DNA of 64,000 nt. It comes from Paramagnetospirillum caucaseum. GTDB taxonomy: Bacteria > Pseudomonadota > Alphaproteobacteria > Rhodospirillales > Magnetospirillaceae. The stretch spans positions 1-64,000 of the forward strand of contig NZ_AONQ01000006.1 of the NCBI RefSeq assembly GCF_000342045.1, read 5' to 3'. Within the stretch, counting starts at the first letter, position 1. Each line of letters opens with the position of its first letter. Under the pieces are notes generated by a model. It worked only from the letters and a program-made list of their open reading frames with translations, was not told the DNA's origin and made no database searches. Shown here piece after piece: positions 1 to 9,702 of the stretch. A program made the translations under genes and the position numbers.

Positions 1-173
1 TCAAGGAGGCGGGTAAATCCTGGGCGCTGGGCGATGGCAACGCTTCCCGAGATCGTCTCAGTGATAACCCGTCGCGGTTCAATCGCAAAACCAGCGGCTT
101 CTATCTCCAAGACCTGATTGTCGGTCGTCTGACCGTTGGTCGAGACGCGGACATAGGCGAAAGTGCGTGCCAT
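1..173 (-). CDS. tnpR: Serine recombinase/resolvase, N-terminal part
   Basis: Fifty-seven codons read from ATG at 173 and run off the left edge. The start [12 protein letters not shown] is the resolvase/invertase fold opening, with the catalytic serine at residue 11, followed by the usual QTTDNQ and a GFTRLL segment. Such enzymes resolve Tn3-family cointegrates by recombining two res sites. A res-like array sits directly upstream (197-286). The DNA-binding C-terminus is outside the window, so resolvase versus invertase is judged from the neighbouring site and the distant tnpA. Confidence 0.85.
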   Translation of the reverse strand, partial: MARTFAYVRVSTNGQTTDNQVLEIEAAGFAIEPRRVITETISGSVAIAQRPGFTRLL

Positions 174-196
174 GGCCTAGTTCAGTCCATAAAGGG

Positions 197-286
197 TGTC
201 CGAAAGATAGGCCATGTTCGGAAGTGTGTAAAGCTATTTTTCGGACAGGGGCAGGAGGTGTGTCCGAAATCGACCGATTTCGTACA
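197..286. promoter_or_regulatory. Candidate tripartite res site for the resolvase
   Basis: TGTCCGAAA half-sites recur here. Site I is 261-286: arms TGTCCGAAATCG and CGATTTCGTACA match as an inverted repeat at 11 of 12 positions around a central AC, the layout of a crossover site. Site II is 215-247 (33 bp), with outer arms TGTTCGGAA and TTTCGGACA. Site III has one clear arm at 197-205. Site I is farthest from tnpR, as in Tn3/gamma-delta res. The resolvase promoter probably lies in the same stretch. Confidence 0.6.
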
Positions 287-368
287 GAACGACCGCAGTA
301 CCCCCGACAACGGCCGGTCAGGGCGAAGGTCCGCTATGGCCCCTGTGTGCCAGAAAGAGCCATTCGGT

Positions 369-2315
369 TCAGTGCGCTAAGGACTTTGTTACATCATCTG
401 CTATCGGCACAAAGCGACCAGCACCAAGGGCAATCGCTCTGTGGAGCATATTCAGCCCATTAGCCTGATGGGCCGATGACGGATCAGCGATCAGGCGCAC
501 CCCCCGAAACCATAACACGACGGGATGCGATGGCTGCAGCTGCTCTAGCTTGGGCAGGAGGGTATCGTCTGGACCATCGCGCCCCTCCGCAATCAGCCAA
601 TTTAGATAAATCGCGGCAATGTCCATCCTGTTGGGGGCGATCTCGATCAACCTGATGATCTCCTCCCGCCACATGGCATCCAATTCGGGCGTCATGGAAA
701 GCCAAGGGATGGTGGGAGAGGGAAACGCGGACTGCCCCACGGCATTGGCGATGACGATGGGGAGCAAAGCGGAACCGTTTGATTTTGTGCGCTCTGCTCC
801 CTCCCGAATCAGTCGCGACAGGAATTCTGCATGTTCGGGGGAAAGTTCGAGGGTGGTTGAGCGACGCTGTGATGCCGTCAATGAATTGCTGATCGAAACG
901 GCAAGGTCAAAATTCTGTCCGCGCGGATCGGTGGGAACTTGGACGTGGCCACAGTCGACTATGGCTGGCTGCGGGGAAAGGCAAGCCTCCAGACGGCCCG
1001 TCATGACTGCATTGTTGAACAGCACCAATGTCGCAGCCAGGGTGACGGCGCCCCCACCCACAGCCACCATCAGAGATCCCTGACGGCCAGCGGCCGTGTT
1101 GCGCCATTCGGTTCGCACTGGGGCTAAGGCGGCCAAGGCAAAACCGAGCGGAGCGAGGCTGAGGGGCAACATGAACCATGTGGCGTCGGTGAGCGCCAGG
1201 GCCAAGGCAAAGCCAAAGGCCATCCTGCCCGCTTGTGGCGCGGCTCCCAGCGCGATGCCGGCGCGGAGTATAATAGCCAGTGTCAGACCGGGCAGACCGG
1301 TGGCAAAGGCGGCTTCCAAGGCGGCATTGTGGCTGTGGAATTCGTCACGATAGAGATCCTTCCACTTGCCATCGACCAGGGAGATCCCGGTATCGGCCAC
1401 ATGGCGCGCCAGATATTCAGTAAAGTGTCCCCAGCCATGGCCGAAGAAAGCCGTTTTGAGGCTGTCAAAAACATGCGGTGCGATCACGCTGTGGAGGATA
1501 GAGCGGGACCACAGCGAGAATGTGCCGTGGAACCAAGTCACATGGTTCAGCAAAACATAGGGGGCCAGACTGACGATACTTATGACGGCGATGACGAGCG
1601 CCATGCGATATCGAATCAGCCAAGCCGGGATCGTCAGGCGGAGCGGCATCAGGAAGACCGCGATCACGACGAACCCCGCCATGGCGGTTCGGTTGCGCGA
1701 CATCAGCACGCCCAATATGCCGACAGCCGCTATGACGCTCCAAAACCGATTGCCTCGCTCTCTCGCATTCCAGGCCACGGGAAGCAGAGCCAGGGCGCTA
1801 TAGCCAAGGAATTCGGCGAAGCCGAAGAATCCAATGCCGGTACGGAATGGTAGCCATGTGACCGTCCGCGACAGATTGCAAACTCCAACTCCGAGGATGA
1901 CGAGCCCTCCGATCAGAACCAAGACATCATGAATCCGGGTATTCTCATCGCGCAGACGCCAGGCCGCCATGACGAAGGCGGCCAGATCGAGATACCAGAG
2001 GGGGCCTTCACCGCTTTGCGGGGCGCCAAGTAGCGCCAAGCCGGGGAATTCTGCCAGGGAAGCGGCCAATGCGCTCCAGACCGCCAAAGCCAGGGCCGGA
2101 AGGACAAGAGGGGACCGAAGCATCGACGCGAGAGACGGCTCGCGCCGCCATCCCACGGCCAGTCCCGCCCAACACAGGCTTGCTCCGAAATGAGTGGCGA
2201 TGATCACGGGTTCGGATTGCTGCCAAACCCCAAGGGCGAAATGCTTGTCGGACAACAGAACGGACAACAGGCCAATCAGCAGTCCCGTGGCCGACAGTAA
2301 GATTGTGGCCATCAT
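369..2315 (-). CDS. O-antigen ligase/polymerase-like membrane protein
   Basis: The 648-residue protein has about ten hydrophobic segments in the first two thirds. A large loop near residue 325 holds HSHN followed by ALEAAFATGLPG, resembling the conserved periplasmic loop of WaaL/Wzy-type enzymes that join or polymerise undecaprenyl-linked glycans. The last ~180 residues are soluble and could be periplasmic. The ATG at 2315 was chosen because it overlaps the upstream stop (ATGA) and follows GGAGAA. It is the last gene of a polysaccharide operon. Ligase versus polymerase cannot be decided from sequence. Confidence 0.65.
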   Translation of the reverse strand: MMATILLSATGLLIGLLSVLLSDKHFALGVWQQSEPVIIATHFGASLCWAGLAVGWRREPSLASMLRSPLVLPALALAVWSALAASLAEFPGLALLGAPQSGEGPLWYLDLAAFVMAAWRLRDENTRIHDVLVLIGGLVILGVGVCNLSRTVTWLPFRTGIGFFGFAEFLGYSALALLPVAWNARERGNRFWSVIAAVGILGVLMSRNRTAMAGFVVIAVFLMPLRLTIPAWLIRYRMALVIAVISIVSLAPYVLLNHVTWFHGTFSLWSRSILHSVIAPHVFDSLKTAFFGHGWGHFTEYLARHVADTGISLVDGKWKDLYRDEFHSHNAALEAAFATGLPGLTLAIILRAGIALGAAPQAGRMAFGFALALALTDATWFMLPLSLAPLGFALAALAPVRTEWRNTAAGRQGSLMVAVGGGAVTLAATLVLFNNAVMTGRLEACLSPQPAIVDCGHVQVPTDPRGQNFDLAVSISNSLTASQRRSTTLELSPEHAEFLSRLIREGAERTKSNGSALLPIVIANAVGQSAFPSPTIPWLSMTPELDAMWREEIIRLIEIAPNRMDIAAIYLNWLIAEGRDGPDDTLLPKLEQLQPSHPVVLWFRGVRLIADPSSAHQANGLNMLHRAIALGAGRFVPIADDVTKSLAH

Positions 2316-3423
2316 GATGGTTTCTCCAGCGCCTTCTGGATAGCCATGGACAGCGCCTCCCTGAACCGTGCGGGTGCGAACCGTTCGGCGTTCGCCCGGC
2401 AACCGAGGGGATCCATGATGGGATATTGCCGGTCCATCTCCTCCACCGCCTGACAGAGCGAGGCGGCGGTTTGCTCATGAAAGAAAACCGCCGTCGGTGC
2501 TTCCGCCTGGGGATTTTGCAGTGTCTCAAGCGCCCCACCCTTGGCCAAGGCGATCACCGGCTTTCCCGCCGCTTGGGCTTCGAGGGGAGCGATGCCGAAA
2601 TCCTCGACCGCAGCCAGGATGAAGGCCCGACAGCGCGATAGATGGTCCTCCACCACATGATCGGGCTGAGCGCCCAACAAAACCACATTGGCCGGTGCCG
2701 AGGCCCGCAGCCGCGCCAATTCCGGCCCGTCACCGATCACCACAAGCTTACGGTGCGGCATGGCCGCGAAAGCCGAGACCATGAGATCGATCCGCTTATA
2801 GGGAACTAGCCGGGATACCGTCAGATAAAAATCCTCGGAGTGATGACTGACCTGAAAGCGCTCCATAGCCACCGGCGGATAGACGGCCTCGGCGCTGCGG
2901 CGCCAATATTTGGCGATCCGCTTGGCTACAAAGCCGGAATTGGCGATCAAGACATCGGGCCGCTGCCCCGACAGCTGGTCCCAGAGGCGTAAGCGGTGCA
3001 GCATCCAACGGGCCGCCCACCGTCCCAACCAGGAGAGCTCCCCCCCCCCAGATACTGGTTCTGCAGATCCCAGGCATAGCGCATGGGCGTATGGATATAG
3101 GCGACATGCCGCTGGTCGGGGCCGGTCAAGACGCCTTTGGCGACGGCATAGCTGGAGGACAGCACCAGTTCATAGGCCGAGAAATCCCATTGCTCGATGG
3201 CCAGGGGCATCAGGGGGAGATACCGCCGATAGAAGCGGCTGGCGAAGGGAAGCTGCTGGATGAAGCTGGTGGTGACCGGGCGGCCTTGCAGGATGCGCCG
3301 GTCTTCCAGGAAATCGATCACCGCGAAAATATCGGCCGTCGGATACAGGGTGATCATCTCGGCCAGGACCCGCTCGGCACCACCGATCACGGTCAACCAG
3401 TCGAATACGATGGCCACTCTCAT
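2312..3423 (-). pseudogene. Glycosyltransferase family 4, frameshifted at a ten-G tract (possibly phase-variable)
   Basis: The N-terminal half (from ATG 3423, RVAIVFDWL...GGAERVL) and C-terminal half (IANSGFVAKRI, LVPYKRIDLMV, EDFGIAPLEAQAAGKPVIAL) are parts of one GT4 sugar transferase in different frames. The frames separate at ten Gs on the coding strand (3040-3049). Eleven or eight Gs would restore continuity, giving LGGGELSWLGRWAARW in the first case. Family members use nucleotide-sugar donors to extend lipid-linked glycans. It starts 2 nt after the sugar-phosphate transferase and overlaps the ligase gene by ATGA. Phase variation, true decay or a homopolymer read error are all possible. 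Confidence 0.75.
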
Positions 3424-3425
3424 GA

Positions 3426-4769
3426 TCAATACGCCTTGCTGTCACGAAAACAGAGGGCCAATGAGCGAGCCAGTATCATGACATCGAACATGATCGACCA
3501 GTTCTCGATATAGAACAGATCATAGGCGATCCGTTGTTCCAAATCCTCGGCGGACGTGATCTCCCCCCGGCAGCCATTGACTTGGGCCCAGCCCGTCATG
3601 CCTGGCCGAACCCGCGTCCGCCACAGATAGGAATCCGTGATGGCCGCCAAGCCTTGCGAATGGAAAACCTCATGCGGGCGCGGGCCAACCAGCGACATGG
3701 AGCCGGTCAGAACGTTGAAGAGCTGGGGAAGCTCGTCGAGGCTGGTCCGGCGGAGCAATCTGCCGATCCGGGTGACGCGTGGATCATTGCGGATTGTCGT
3801 GGTCATAACCTGTTCCGTCGGATCGTGACGCATGGTGCGAAACTTATAGACGGTGAATTCCCGATCCCGCCAGCCCGAGCGTCGCTGGGCATAAAGGATC
3901 GGCCCGGAACTGTCCAGTTTGATGGCGGCGGCGATCAGCCCCATGAGAGGGGCCAGCACAACAAGCAGCACCACCGCCCCCACCCGGTCCTCAATCGCCT
4001 TCAGGACCGATGCGACCCCGCGCCAAGGCCGGTTCATCACGCGCAGAACCGGCATACCGGCAAGGGTATCGGTCGTTTCAAACGGCCACCGGATGGCTGA
4101 GTATTCAAGGAAAAGATCGATATCCGTGTCGAATGACGACAGATCGACGATCATCCTCTCCACATCGGAAATATCCTGCCCACCGACGGCCACAACGATT
4201 CCGTGCGGGTCTGTATCCGCGCAGGCTGTCCGTAATGCCGCGACATGGTCCGAGATCTGGCTGTCCAGAGACAAGGCGACCACTGCCACGATGTCGGTCC
4301 CATCCGGCGTCAGGTCGATGCGGCGCCGGATCGTTTCGATCAAGTCCATCCGGCCGATGATCGCGATGCGGCGGCGCCCGATACCGGCTGACTTCAGATG
4401 CGCACTGGCGGCGCCGATGGCGGCCCGGCCGAACACCAAGAGAAGGAGACTCAAGGGGACCCACAGCATCAGCCAGACGCGGGAAAACTCGCCGCTGGTT
4501 TTGGTGGCATAGCCCAAGGTCATCAGGGTGACCCCCCCGGCCAATCCGCCAATGGCCAGGGCATTCATGCTATGGGCGCTGTTCAGAATCCGCCCCGATG
4601 AATAGGCGCCGAACACATGGAACCAGAACGACAAGACTGGGGGGGAAATCAGCAACAGCCCCGTCTGCAACGGCGACATGCTCAGGCTTCCATGACGCAA
4701 GACGAACGCCAAGCCGCCACCCATGAGAATGGCAACGATGTCGAAGAGCTTGACCAGTCCGATGAGCAC
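3426..4769 (-). CDS. Undecaprenyl-phosphate sugar-1-phosphate transferase (WbaP/ExoY type)
   Basis: This 447-residue enzyme should start polysaccharide synthesis by moving hexose-1-phosphate from a nucleotide sugar to undecaprenyl phosphate at the inner membrane. Four N-terminal membrane segments precede a cytosolic nucleotide-binding-like domain and the catalytic bacterial sugar transferase domain (about 255-440), with [24 protein letters not shown] and [16 protein letters not shown] lies just upstream in frame, so GTG at 4769 is the only early start. It is slightly short for the family, so the N-terminus may be trimmed. It leads the operon with the glycosyltransferase and ligase genes. Confidence 0.88.
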   Translation of the reverse strand: MLIGLVKLFDIVAILMGGGLAFVLRHGSLSMSPLQTGLLLISPPVLSFWFHVFGAYSSGRILNSAHSMNALAIGGLAGGVTLMTLGYATKTSGEFSRVWLMLWVPLSLLLLVFGRAAIGAASAHLKSAGIGRRRIAIIGRMDLIETIRRRIDLTPDGTDIVAVVALSLDSQISDHVAALRTACADTDPHGIVVAVGGQDISDVERMIVDLSSFDTDIDLFLEYSAIRWPFETTDTLAGMPVLRVMNRPWRGVASVLKAIEDRVGAVVLLVVLAPLMGLIAAAIKLDSSGPILYAQRRSGWRDREFTVYKFRTMRHDPTEQVMTTTIRNDPRVTRIGRLLRRTSLDELPQLFNVLTGSMSLVGPRPHEVFHSQGLAAITDSYLWRTRVRPGMTGWAQVNGCRGEITSAEDLEQRIAYDLFYIENWSIMFDVMILARSLALCFRDSKAY

Positions 4770-4826
4770 CTTTCGCCGCCCCTATGGATGCGTCGTCATC
4801 GCCGACATTGGAGAGCCCTAAATAAA

Positions 4827-4860
4827 AAACGGGATGCCACCATCACGTGGCATCCCGTTT
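4827..4860 (-). terminator. Rho-independent terminator of the autotransporter gene
   Basis: A perfect 14-bp stem (AAACGGGATGCCAC with its complement) closes a 6-nt loop. On the minus strand it is followed by TTTTTTATTT, so it ends transcripts from the gene at 4876-5982 and insulates the downstream polysaccharide operon. Confidence 0.88.
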
Positions 4861-4875
4861 CTCTTAGACTCGGGA

Positions 4876-5982
4876 TTAGAACCGATACCGGACTGTCCCG
4901 GTCACACCATTCATGGACATGTGAGAGCGGAACTGTCCGCTGCTGCCTTCAAGCATGAGGGTGAGGTCGTCTCCCACTCCGGCAACAAGACCACCGGTAA
5001 AGGTCGCACCGAAGCGGTCACCGACCGCCTTGGTCCCCGAGGCCGTATCAATGATGCCCGCCGGGCTCTTGTTGACGTCATATTCAGGACGAACCGACAC
5101 ATAGGGGTTGAGAAAACCCCAATCGGTGCTTTCCATGTAGCCGACCCGTGTGGTGGAGCGCAGCTGGCCCAGGCGAATATTCACCCGGTCCACCACGGTG
5201 CCACCCACGCCGGATTCCCGATAGGAGTTCTGAGCCTCCGAGAGATACATGTAACCCAGATTGGTGCCGAGCTGCCAATTCCCCATGGTGGTCTTGGCAT
5301 TGAAGTTGGTGGCTCCGAACACACGGCCGCCATAGGTCGTGCCATATACGGAATTGCTCAGGCGGGTCATGTTGTACTTCAGGAAGGCATAGCCCGCCGT
5401 GGCATCAACACTGTAATTCTGATTGAAGTTATAGCCCACATAGGGGGCAATGCCGACATTGTTGGCAATCAGGGAGCCGTTGTTAAAGGGGGTGTCGATA
5501 CGGGCACCTTCGTAGCCCGAGGCGACACCGACAATAAACTGGTCGGTCACACGATAGTCGGCACCGAGAACCGCCGTGGCGATAATACCGTGGAAGTTTT
5601 CGAACTTGTGGTCGTCCTTGATCCAGGCATTGCCGAAATTGGCCCAGACGCCAAAGTCCTTGGTCGCCGAACCCGCCGACTTGCCGTCACCGAAATTGAG
5701 CAGCGAACTTCCCTGCTGGGGAGCCGCGCCGGTTCCGGTTCCAGTTCCACCGCCGCCACCGCTCGGCACGGACGGCGTGATCGCGGTACCTGAACTGGTA
5801 CCGGCCGAGACGGCCTGACTGATGCGAGACGAAATAACGGTCGAAACCTGAGACGCCGACTGCTGCGCAACCTGCCCACCAGCAACCGTATTCGTTGCGG
5901 TATTATACGTGCCCGCAGCCCAGGCGCTTGACGAAACAACGACCCCGAACGAGATCGCGGCGACTTTTAAGGCCTTGTTCAT
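4876..5982 (-). CDS. Autotransporter beta-barrel outer-membrane protein
   Basis: The 368-residue protein starts with MNKALKVAAISFGVVVSSSAWA, a clear Sec signal peptide. A Ser/Thr/Gly-rich stretch with GGGGGTGTGTG follows, then a ~260-residue domain of alternating strands ending VTGTVRYRF, the terminal Phe expected for BAM-inserted barrels and for the autotransporter beta-domain family. The exported passenger is very short, so it may be a plain barrel rather than a secretion device. The ATG at 5982 follows GGGGGGATTCTA. It is monocistronic, with a promoter at 6025-6053 and its own terminator. Confidence 0.8.
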   Translation of the reverse strand: MNKALKVAAISFGVVVSSSAWAAGTYNTATNTVAGGQVAQQSASQVSTVISSRISQAVSAGTSSGTAITPSVPSGGGGGTGTGTGAAPQQGSSLLNFGDGKSAGSATKDFGVWANFGNAWIKDDHKFENFHGIIATAVLGADYRVTDQFIVGVASGYEGARIDTPFNNGSLIANNVGIAPYVGYNFNQNYSVDATAGYAFLKYNMTRLSNSVYGTTYGGRVFGATNFNAKTTMGNWQLGTNLGYMYLSEAQNSYRESGVGGTVVDRVNIRLGQLRSTTRVGYMESTDWGFLNPYVSVRPEYDVNKSPAGIIDTASGTKAVGDRFGATFTGGLVAGVGDDLTLMLEGSSGQFRSHMSMNGVTGTVRYRF

Positions 5983-6024
5983 TAGAATCCCCCCGGGGCT
6001 CAGCACACACATATATTAGCGGCC

Positions 6025-6053
6025 AATCTAACGGCCTATCACTTTGATCTCAA
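6025..6053 (-). promoter_or_regulatory. Predicted sigma-70 promoter for the autotransporter gene
   Basis: On the minus strand TTGAGA (6053-6048) and TAGATT (6030-6025) are separated by 17 bp, about 40 nt before the ATG at 5982. The -10 lies in a GGCC-AATCTAAC-GGCC dyad that could be an operator. Confidence 0.45.
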
Positions 6054-6158
6054 GCAAGGTTGTGCCTTGTGAAAGTGACATATTGTATCAGTGTTAAAAA
6101 TACCACAGGCCGAAACAAACAAACGCCTGGGTTGAATAGCAACGCCACGGATCCAGAA

Positions 6159-7043
6159 ATGCCTCATTCAAAACATTCATATTCCTTCCTTTTCATGATT
6201 CTTCTGGTGCTGAGCGCCTGCTCCTCGACGGAGTTTCTCCCTCGGCAACGCAAGGCGAAAGCCATCGCGGACACGTCCGGATGGAGCTACCAAAGCATTG
6301 CAGCAAAGCAATTCGACCTGATTGCCGTCGCGTCACCACGAGGTAACGGCACAGGCCAACTCACGATTTATGTCGAGGGTGACGGCCTTGCATTTCTGGG
6401 ACCGCGAACGATCTCCAGCGACCCTACCCCCGACGACCCAACCGCATTGCGGCTGGCCCTCGGCCATCCCGGCGGGAGTACCGCCTATCTTACCCGCCCC
6501 TGCCAGTATCAGATGGCTGGGAGCGGGCGAAATTGCCATCCGTCCTATTGGACCAGTCATCGCTATGCTCCGGAAGTGATCGAAAGCATGGGGCAGGCAG
6601 TCGATGTCTTGAAGGACCGGGCTGGAGCGCAGCGTCTGGTTCTGGTCGGCTATTCCGGCGGTGGGGCCATCGCGGTCCTGCTGGCCGCGCGCCGGTCGGA
6701 TGTGGTGGGCATCGTCACGGTCGCCGCCAATCTCGACCTTCGTTATTGGACCAGCACAGAGAAATTGGCCCCACTCTCGGGTTCCCTGGATCCCGCCGAC
6801 GCCGCGCATGACGTGGAGACCATCCCGCAGGTTCACTTCGTCGGCCGTGCGGATGACGTTGTTGCACCGGGGGTTGTTCGCTCCTATATCTCTCATATGG
6901 TGGACTCATCCAAAGTGCGGGTGATCGAAGTTCCCGGCTTTGGCCATGTGTGCTGCTGGGCGGGGAAATGGCCGGAATTGTCTGGACGGTCCGACCTGAA
7001 GATTATACCGGGCTGGGCTATACCAGCCGGTAACTTGCGTTGA
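6159..7043 (+). CDS. Alpha/beta-hydrolase lipoprotein
   Basis: The 294-residue protein begins with a lipoprotein signal whose lipobox is VLSAC, so Cys21 should be lipidated and membrane-anchored. The body is an alpha/beta hydrolase: nucleophile Ser166 in GYSGGG, a candidate acid in GRADDVV and a candidate His in GFGHVCC. The substrate is unknown; the polysaccharide neighbours suggest an envelope ester or acyl group. The ATG at 6159 was preferred over an upstream start because it places the signal peptide at the N-terminus. A small secreted protein gene follows at once. Confidence 0.72.
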   Translation: MPHSKHSYSFLFMILLVLSACSSTEFLPRQRKAKAIADTSGWSYQSIAAKQFDLIAVASPRGNGTGQLTIYVEGDGLAFLGPRTISSDPTPDDPTALRLALGHPGGSTAYLTRPCQYQMAGSGRNCHPSYWTSHRYAPEVIESMGQAVDVLKDRAGAQRLVLVGYSGGGAIAVLLAARRSDVVGIVTVAANLDLRYWTSTEKLAPLSGSLDPADAAHDVETIPQVHFVGRADDVVAPGVVRSYISHMVDSSKVRVIEVPGFGHVCCWAGKWPELSGRSDLKIIPGWAIPAGNLR

Positions 7044-7072
7044 GAAAACGCCGTGTCTCGAGGAGAACCCCC

Positions 7073-7321
7073 ATGAAGATCGCGCTTACCGCAGCCGTGT
7101 TGATGGCCTTGTCCGTACCGGCCATGGCCCAGTCCGGCGCAATGTCCCAGGCCGTGGGGCAGGTCGGAGCCCAGGGGGTCGGCACCATGACCGATGCAAC
7201 GAAGCAGCAGGCAACAGACAAGGCGGAGGCGGCCAAAGCCAAAGCTAAGGCGGAGGCAGAGGCGGCCAAGCCAGCGGCTCCCGACGTCAAGGGCGCCATC
7301 CCAGTGGCTCCGCCGAAATAG
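7073..7321 (+). CDS. Small secreted Ala/Lys/Glu-rich protein
   Basis: The 82-residue product has a strong signal peptide (MKIALTAAVLMALSVPAMA, cleavage before Gln20). The mature part is an Ala/Lys/Glu-rich helix-forming segment followed by a Pro-rich tail. AGGAGAA precedes the ATG at the normal distance, and the gene lies 29 nt after the lipoprotein hydrolase, so they are probably co-transcribed. I recognise no family. Confidence 0.65.
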   Translation: MKIALTAAVLMALSVPAMAQSGAMSQAVGQVGAQGVGTMTDATKQQATDKAEAAKAKAKAEAEAAKPAAPDVKGAIPVAPPK

Positions 7322-7365
7322 ATCCGTTTCGTTCTGATCGTTTTCCGTAGGAGACCTTGATGACC

Positions 7366-7394
7366 CGATCAGCGATGGCAATCATCGCTGATCG
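7366..7394. terminator. Bidirectional hairpin between convergent genes
   Basis: A perfect 12-bp stem (CGATCAGCGATG and its complement) closes a GCAAT loop, and a short GTTGGG/CCCAAC hairpin follows. No long U-run is present. Its place between convergent genes suggests a terminator. Confidence 0.5.
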
Positions 7395-7429
7395 TTGGGT
7401 GCCCCAACATCTGGATGCTGAATTCAGCT

Positions 7430-8458
7430 TCAGTGGATGCGGTTATATGGCATGCGGTTCATTTGGCCGACCGTAGGACGCGATGCCCCTATTTCCTTTG
7501 CGAAGGCGCGGGCGATGGCCTGATTCACCCAGGTGCGGAAATGTCCTCCGGAATGTGGGTTGCGGAGCGGCATGGTCGGCACTTGGTCACGGACACTCTG
7601 AACCGTCGGCCACCAATCGGCAAAGCCGACCCCGCGATGCAATGCCCAGTTTCGAAGCCAGTCATAGCTTGGAGCGTGGTCTTGGGTGACAGCCCAGGAA
7701 ACGATCAGCTTTCCTCCCGCAACCTCAACCTCGTCGGCAAGCATTTCGAGATAGGGCCGACACCGCTCTGCCACCGACATGCCATGGGGGCTTGGAGATC
7801 TTGAGATCAGGAGAGGGCGCAATGCCTCAAGGGCCAGGATGGTTACTTGGCGATCGAGAATCCAGCGAGCCACTGGGGTGAAAGCCCCCCAATACGGACT
7901 CCCCGCAACTGCCTTTCGGGCCCGACGCCCCGAGAGCAGTTCATCAATGTCCTCCGCATCGTTTTCGGCACCAAGCAGAAGCACAAAAGATGGCTTTCCA
8001 AGTTCTTTCAGCATCCGACGAAAGGTGATCAGCTCTTGCAGCGTCCCATAGCTGGAAACGCCCAAATTAACGACGGCAATATCCTTCCTATAACGCCCAT
8101 CCGAGCCGATGTTCAGTTGAAGGTCCAACTGGGCCGGATAGGATGCGTCCATCGGCACCCCCGTACCCTGGGTATAGGAATCCCCAAGTGCGAATACGAG
8201 CTCTCGGTAGCCCGTGAAATCGTCGGTGTAGTTAAAACTACCCAGACGGTTTGTTTCGAACTCGATCTGGTAGTCGGCGGAACGAAGGAAATGACTGGAG
8301 GGGCGGTAGCGATAGCCAAGTTCGCTGTCAAAAACCATCATTCCAGGAACATCAGAAGGGTATGTCGGGGAAAACTCCTGAAGAATAAGCTCGAACACCG
8401 CAATCGACAACAGAACAGACAGAAATACTGTCAAGATATTTCCTAATTTTCGCTTCAT
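7430..8458 (-). CDS. SGNH/GDSL-family hydrolase with N-terminal membrane anchor
   Basis: The 342-residue protein has one N-terminal hydrophobic helix, then an SGNH-like domain: block I GDSYTQG (Ser94), a later GAEND and a C-terminal NPHSGGHF that could supply the catalytic His. Related enzymes add or remove O-acetyl groups on periplasmic glycans, which suits the surrounding polysaccharide genes. The ATG at 8458 follows GGTGGGG. The substrate is not inferable. Confidence 0.65.
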   Translation of the reverse strand: MKRKLGNILTVFLSVLLSIAVFELILQEFSPTYPSDVPGMMVFDSELGYRYRPSSHFLRSADYQIEFETNRLGSFNYTDDFTGYRELVFALGDSYTQGTGVPMDASYPAQLDLQLNIGSDGRYRKDIAVVNLGVSSYGTLQELITFRRMLKELGKPSFVLLLGAENDAEDIDELLSGRRARKAVAGSPYWGAFTPVARWILDRQVTILALEALRPLLISRSPSPHGMSVAERCRPYLEMLADEVEVAGGKLIVSWAVTQDHAPSYDWLRNWALHRGVGFADWWPTVQSVRDQVPTMPLRNPHSGGHFRTWVNQAIARAFAKEIGASRPTVGQMNRMPYNRIH

Positions 8459-8586
8459 ATTCCCCACCAAAAATATGCGTTCAATGCCGAAGGATGCGCT
8501 GGAGGCAGGAAGATTTATGATTTAATCCGCAGGTGATTTTGCGGCATCATGGTTGACACCATAGGCTTGGGGCGCGCGACTTCATC

Positions 8587-9702
8587 ATGTCCAAAGATTG
8601 CCGAGTCGCCATCGATTGCTCAAGCCTTGGCAGGCAGTGGACCGGGGTCGCCCATTTTACCTATCGTCTGACCCAGTCCTTACAGGAAATCCGTCCCGAC
8701 TGGGATTTTCTCCTGTTCAATGGAATTGGTTGGGAACGGACACTCTCCGCCCCATCCGACCACCATCCATCCATCCGGTTCTGGCGCGAAATTCCATTTG
8801 CCTACGAGGCGTGGCGAAAAGTTCAACGAAGCTGTTTCAGTCGGCTTCCCCGCTCGTTTCGTCCGGATGTCTTTCTGGTGCCGAATCATCTTCCTCCGGC
8901 ACCTTGCCACCCCATCGTTCCCATTATTCATGATTTGTCCCATATGCGAATGCCCGAAACTCACCCAAAAGGGCGATTAAGATGGCTGAGCTCCCTCCAG
9001 GACGCTGCGGCAAGCGCGTCGGAAATCATCGCAGTATCGGATTTTACCAAGGCTGAAATTACCAGTCTGCTTGGCGTTTCTCCGGACCGCATAAGCGTCG
9101 CCACTCCGGGGCTCTCGCCGGGATTTCTCCCCCAGAACGACGCCCGTCTCGCGCCGGTCATGGATCGCTTAGGCCTTCAGTCCGGCACGTACTATCTCTG
9201 CCTGGCGGCTCAGGAACCACGAAAGAACTTGTCGACGCTGATTGCCGCCCACAAGGCCCTGCCGACCGAGTTCCGGCGAGACCACCCCCTGGTTCTGGCA
9301 GGAGCAGCGGGATGGGGCTCCCAGATAGTGGGCGCCCATGACGACATGGTCCGCGAGATCGGCTACGTTCCCGCGTCAGATCTACCTAGCCTGCTCGGCG
9401 GGGCTATTGCGCTATGCTACCCGTCGCACTACGAGGGGTTTGGTATGCCGGTTATAGAGGCCATGGCCTGCGGCACTCCGGTGATCGCATCCACCGCTCT
9501 TGGATTGGATACGGCGAGCGGAGACGCGGCGTTGCGAGTCCCACCGCAGGATGTCGCAGAGTGGACCGCGACGATGATCGTCATCACCAAGGACAAGCAT
9601 CGGCGCGAGGCATGTATCCAGCGGGGCCTGTCACACGCGTCGCACTTTTCCTGGACGGAGACCGCGTCCGTCGTCGCAAGGGTTCTGGAGCGGGTGATTT
9701 AG
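8587..9702 (+). CDS. Glycosyltransferase family 4
   Basis: This 371-residue protein has the two-domain GT-B layout: an N-terminal acceptor domain with IDCSSLGRQWTGVAHFTYRL, then a nucleotide-sugar domain with QEPRKNLSTLI and the retaining-GT EX7E motif at Glu283/Glu291 in EGFGMPVIEAMACGTPVI. It is divergent from the SGNH gene, and its stop overlaps the stop of the RiPP B2 gene tail to tail by 4 nt. It probably adds a hexose during polysaccharide assembly; a role in decorating the RiPP is possible but unsupported. Confidence 0.82.
   Translation: MSKDCRVAIDCSSLGRQWTGVAHFTYRLTQSLQEIRPDWDFLLFNGIGWERTLSAPSDHHPSIRFWREIPFAYEAWRKVQRSCFSRLPRSFRPDVFLVPNHLPPAPCHPIVPIIHDLSHMRMPETHPKGRLRWLSSLQDAAASASEIIAVSDFTKAEITSLLGVSPDRISVATPGLSPGFLPQNDARLAPVMDRLGLQSGTYYLCLAAQEPRKNLSTLIAAHKALPTEFRRDHPLVLAGAAGWGSQIVGAHDDMVREIGYVPASDLPSLLGGAIALCYPSHYEGFGMPVIEAMACGTPVIASTALGLDTASGDAALRVPPQDVAEWTATMIVITKDKHRREACIQRGLSHASHFSWTETASVVARVLERVI

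Noticed and set aside
344-381. Possible left terminal repeat ending GCGCTAAG
   Set aside because: Only the inner end and a GAAAG...ATTC stretch resemble the right repeat; the outer GGGG end is missing and it overlaps the O-antigen ligase gene.
8553-8581. TTGACA upstream of the second glycosyltransferase as a promoter
   Set aside because: The -35 is good, but no acceptable -10 occurs at 16-18 bp.
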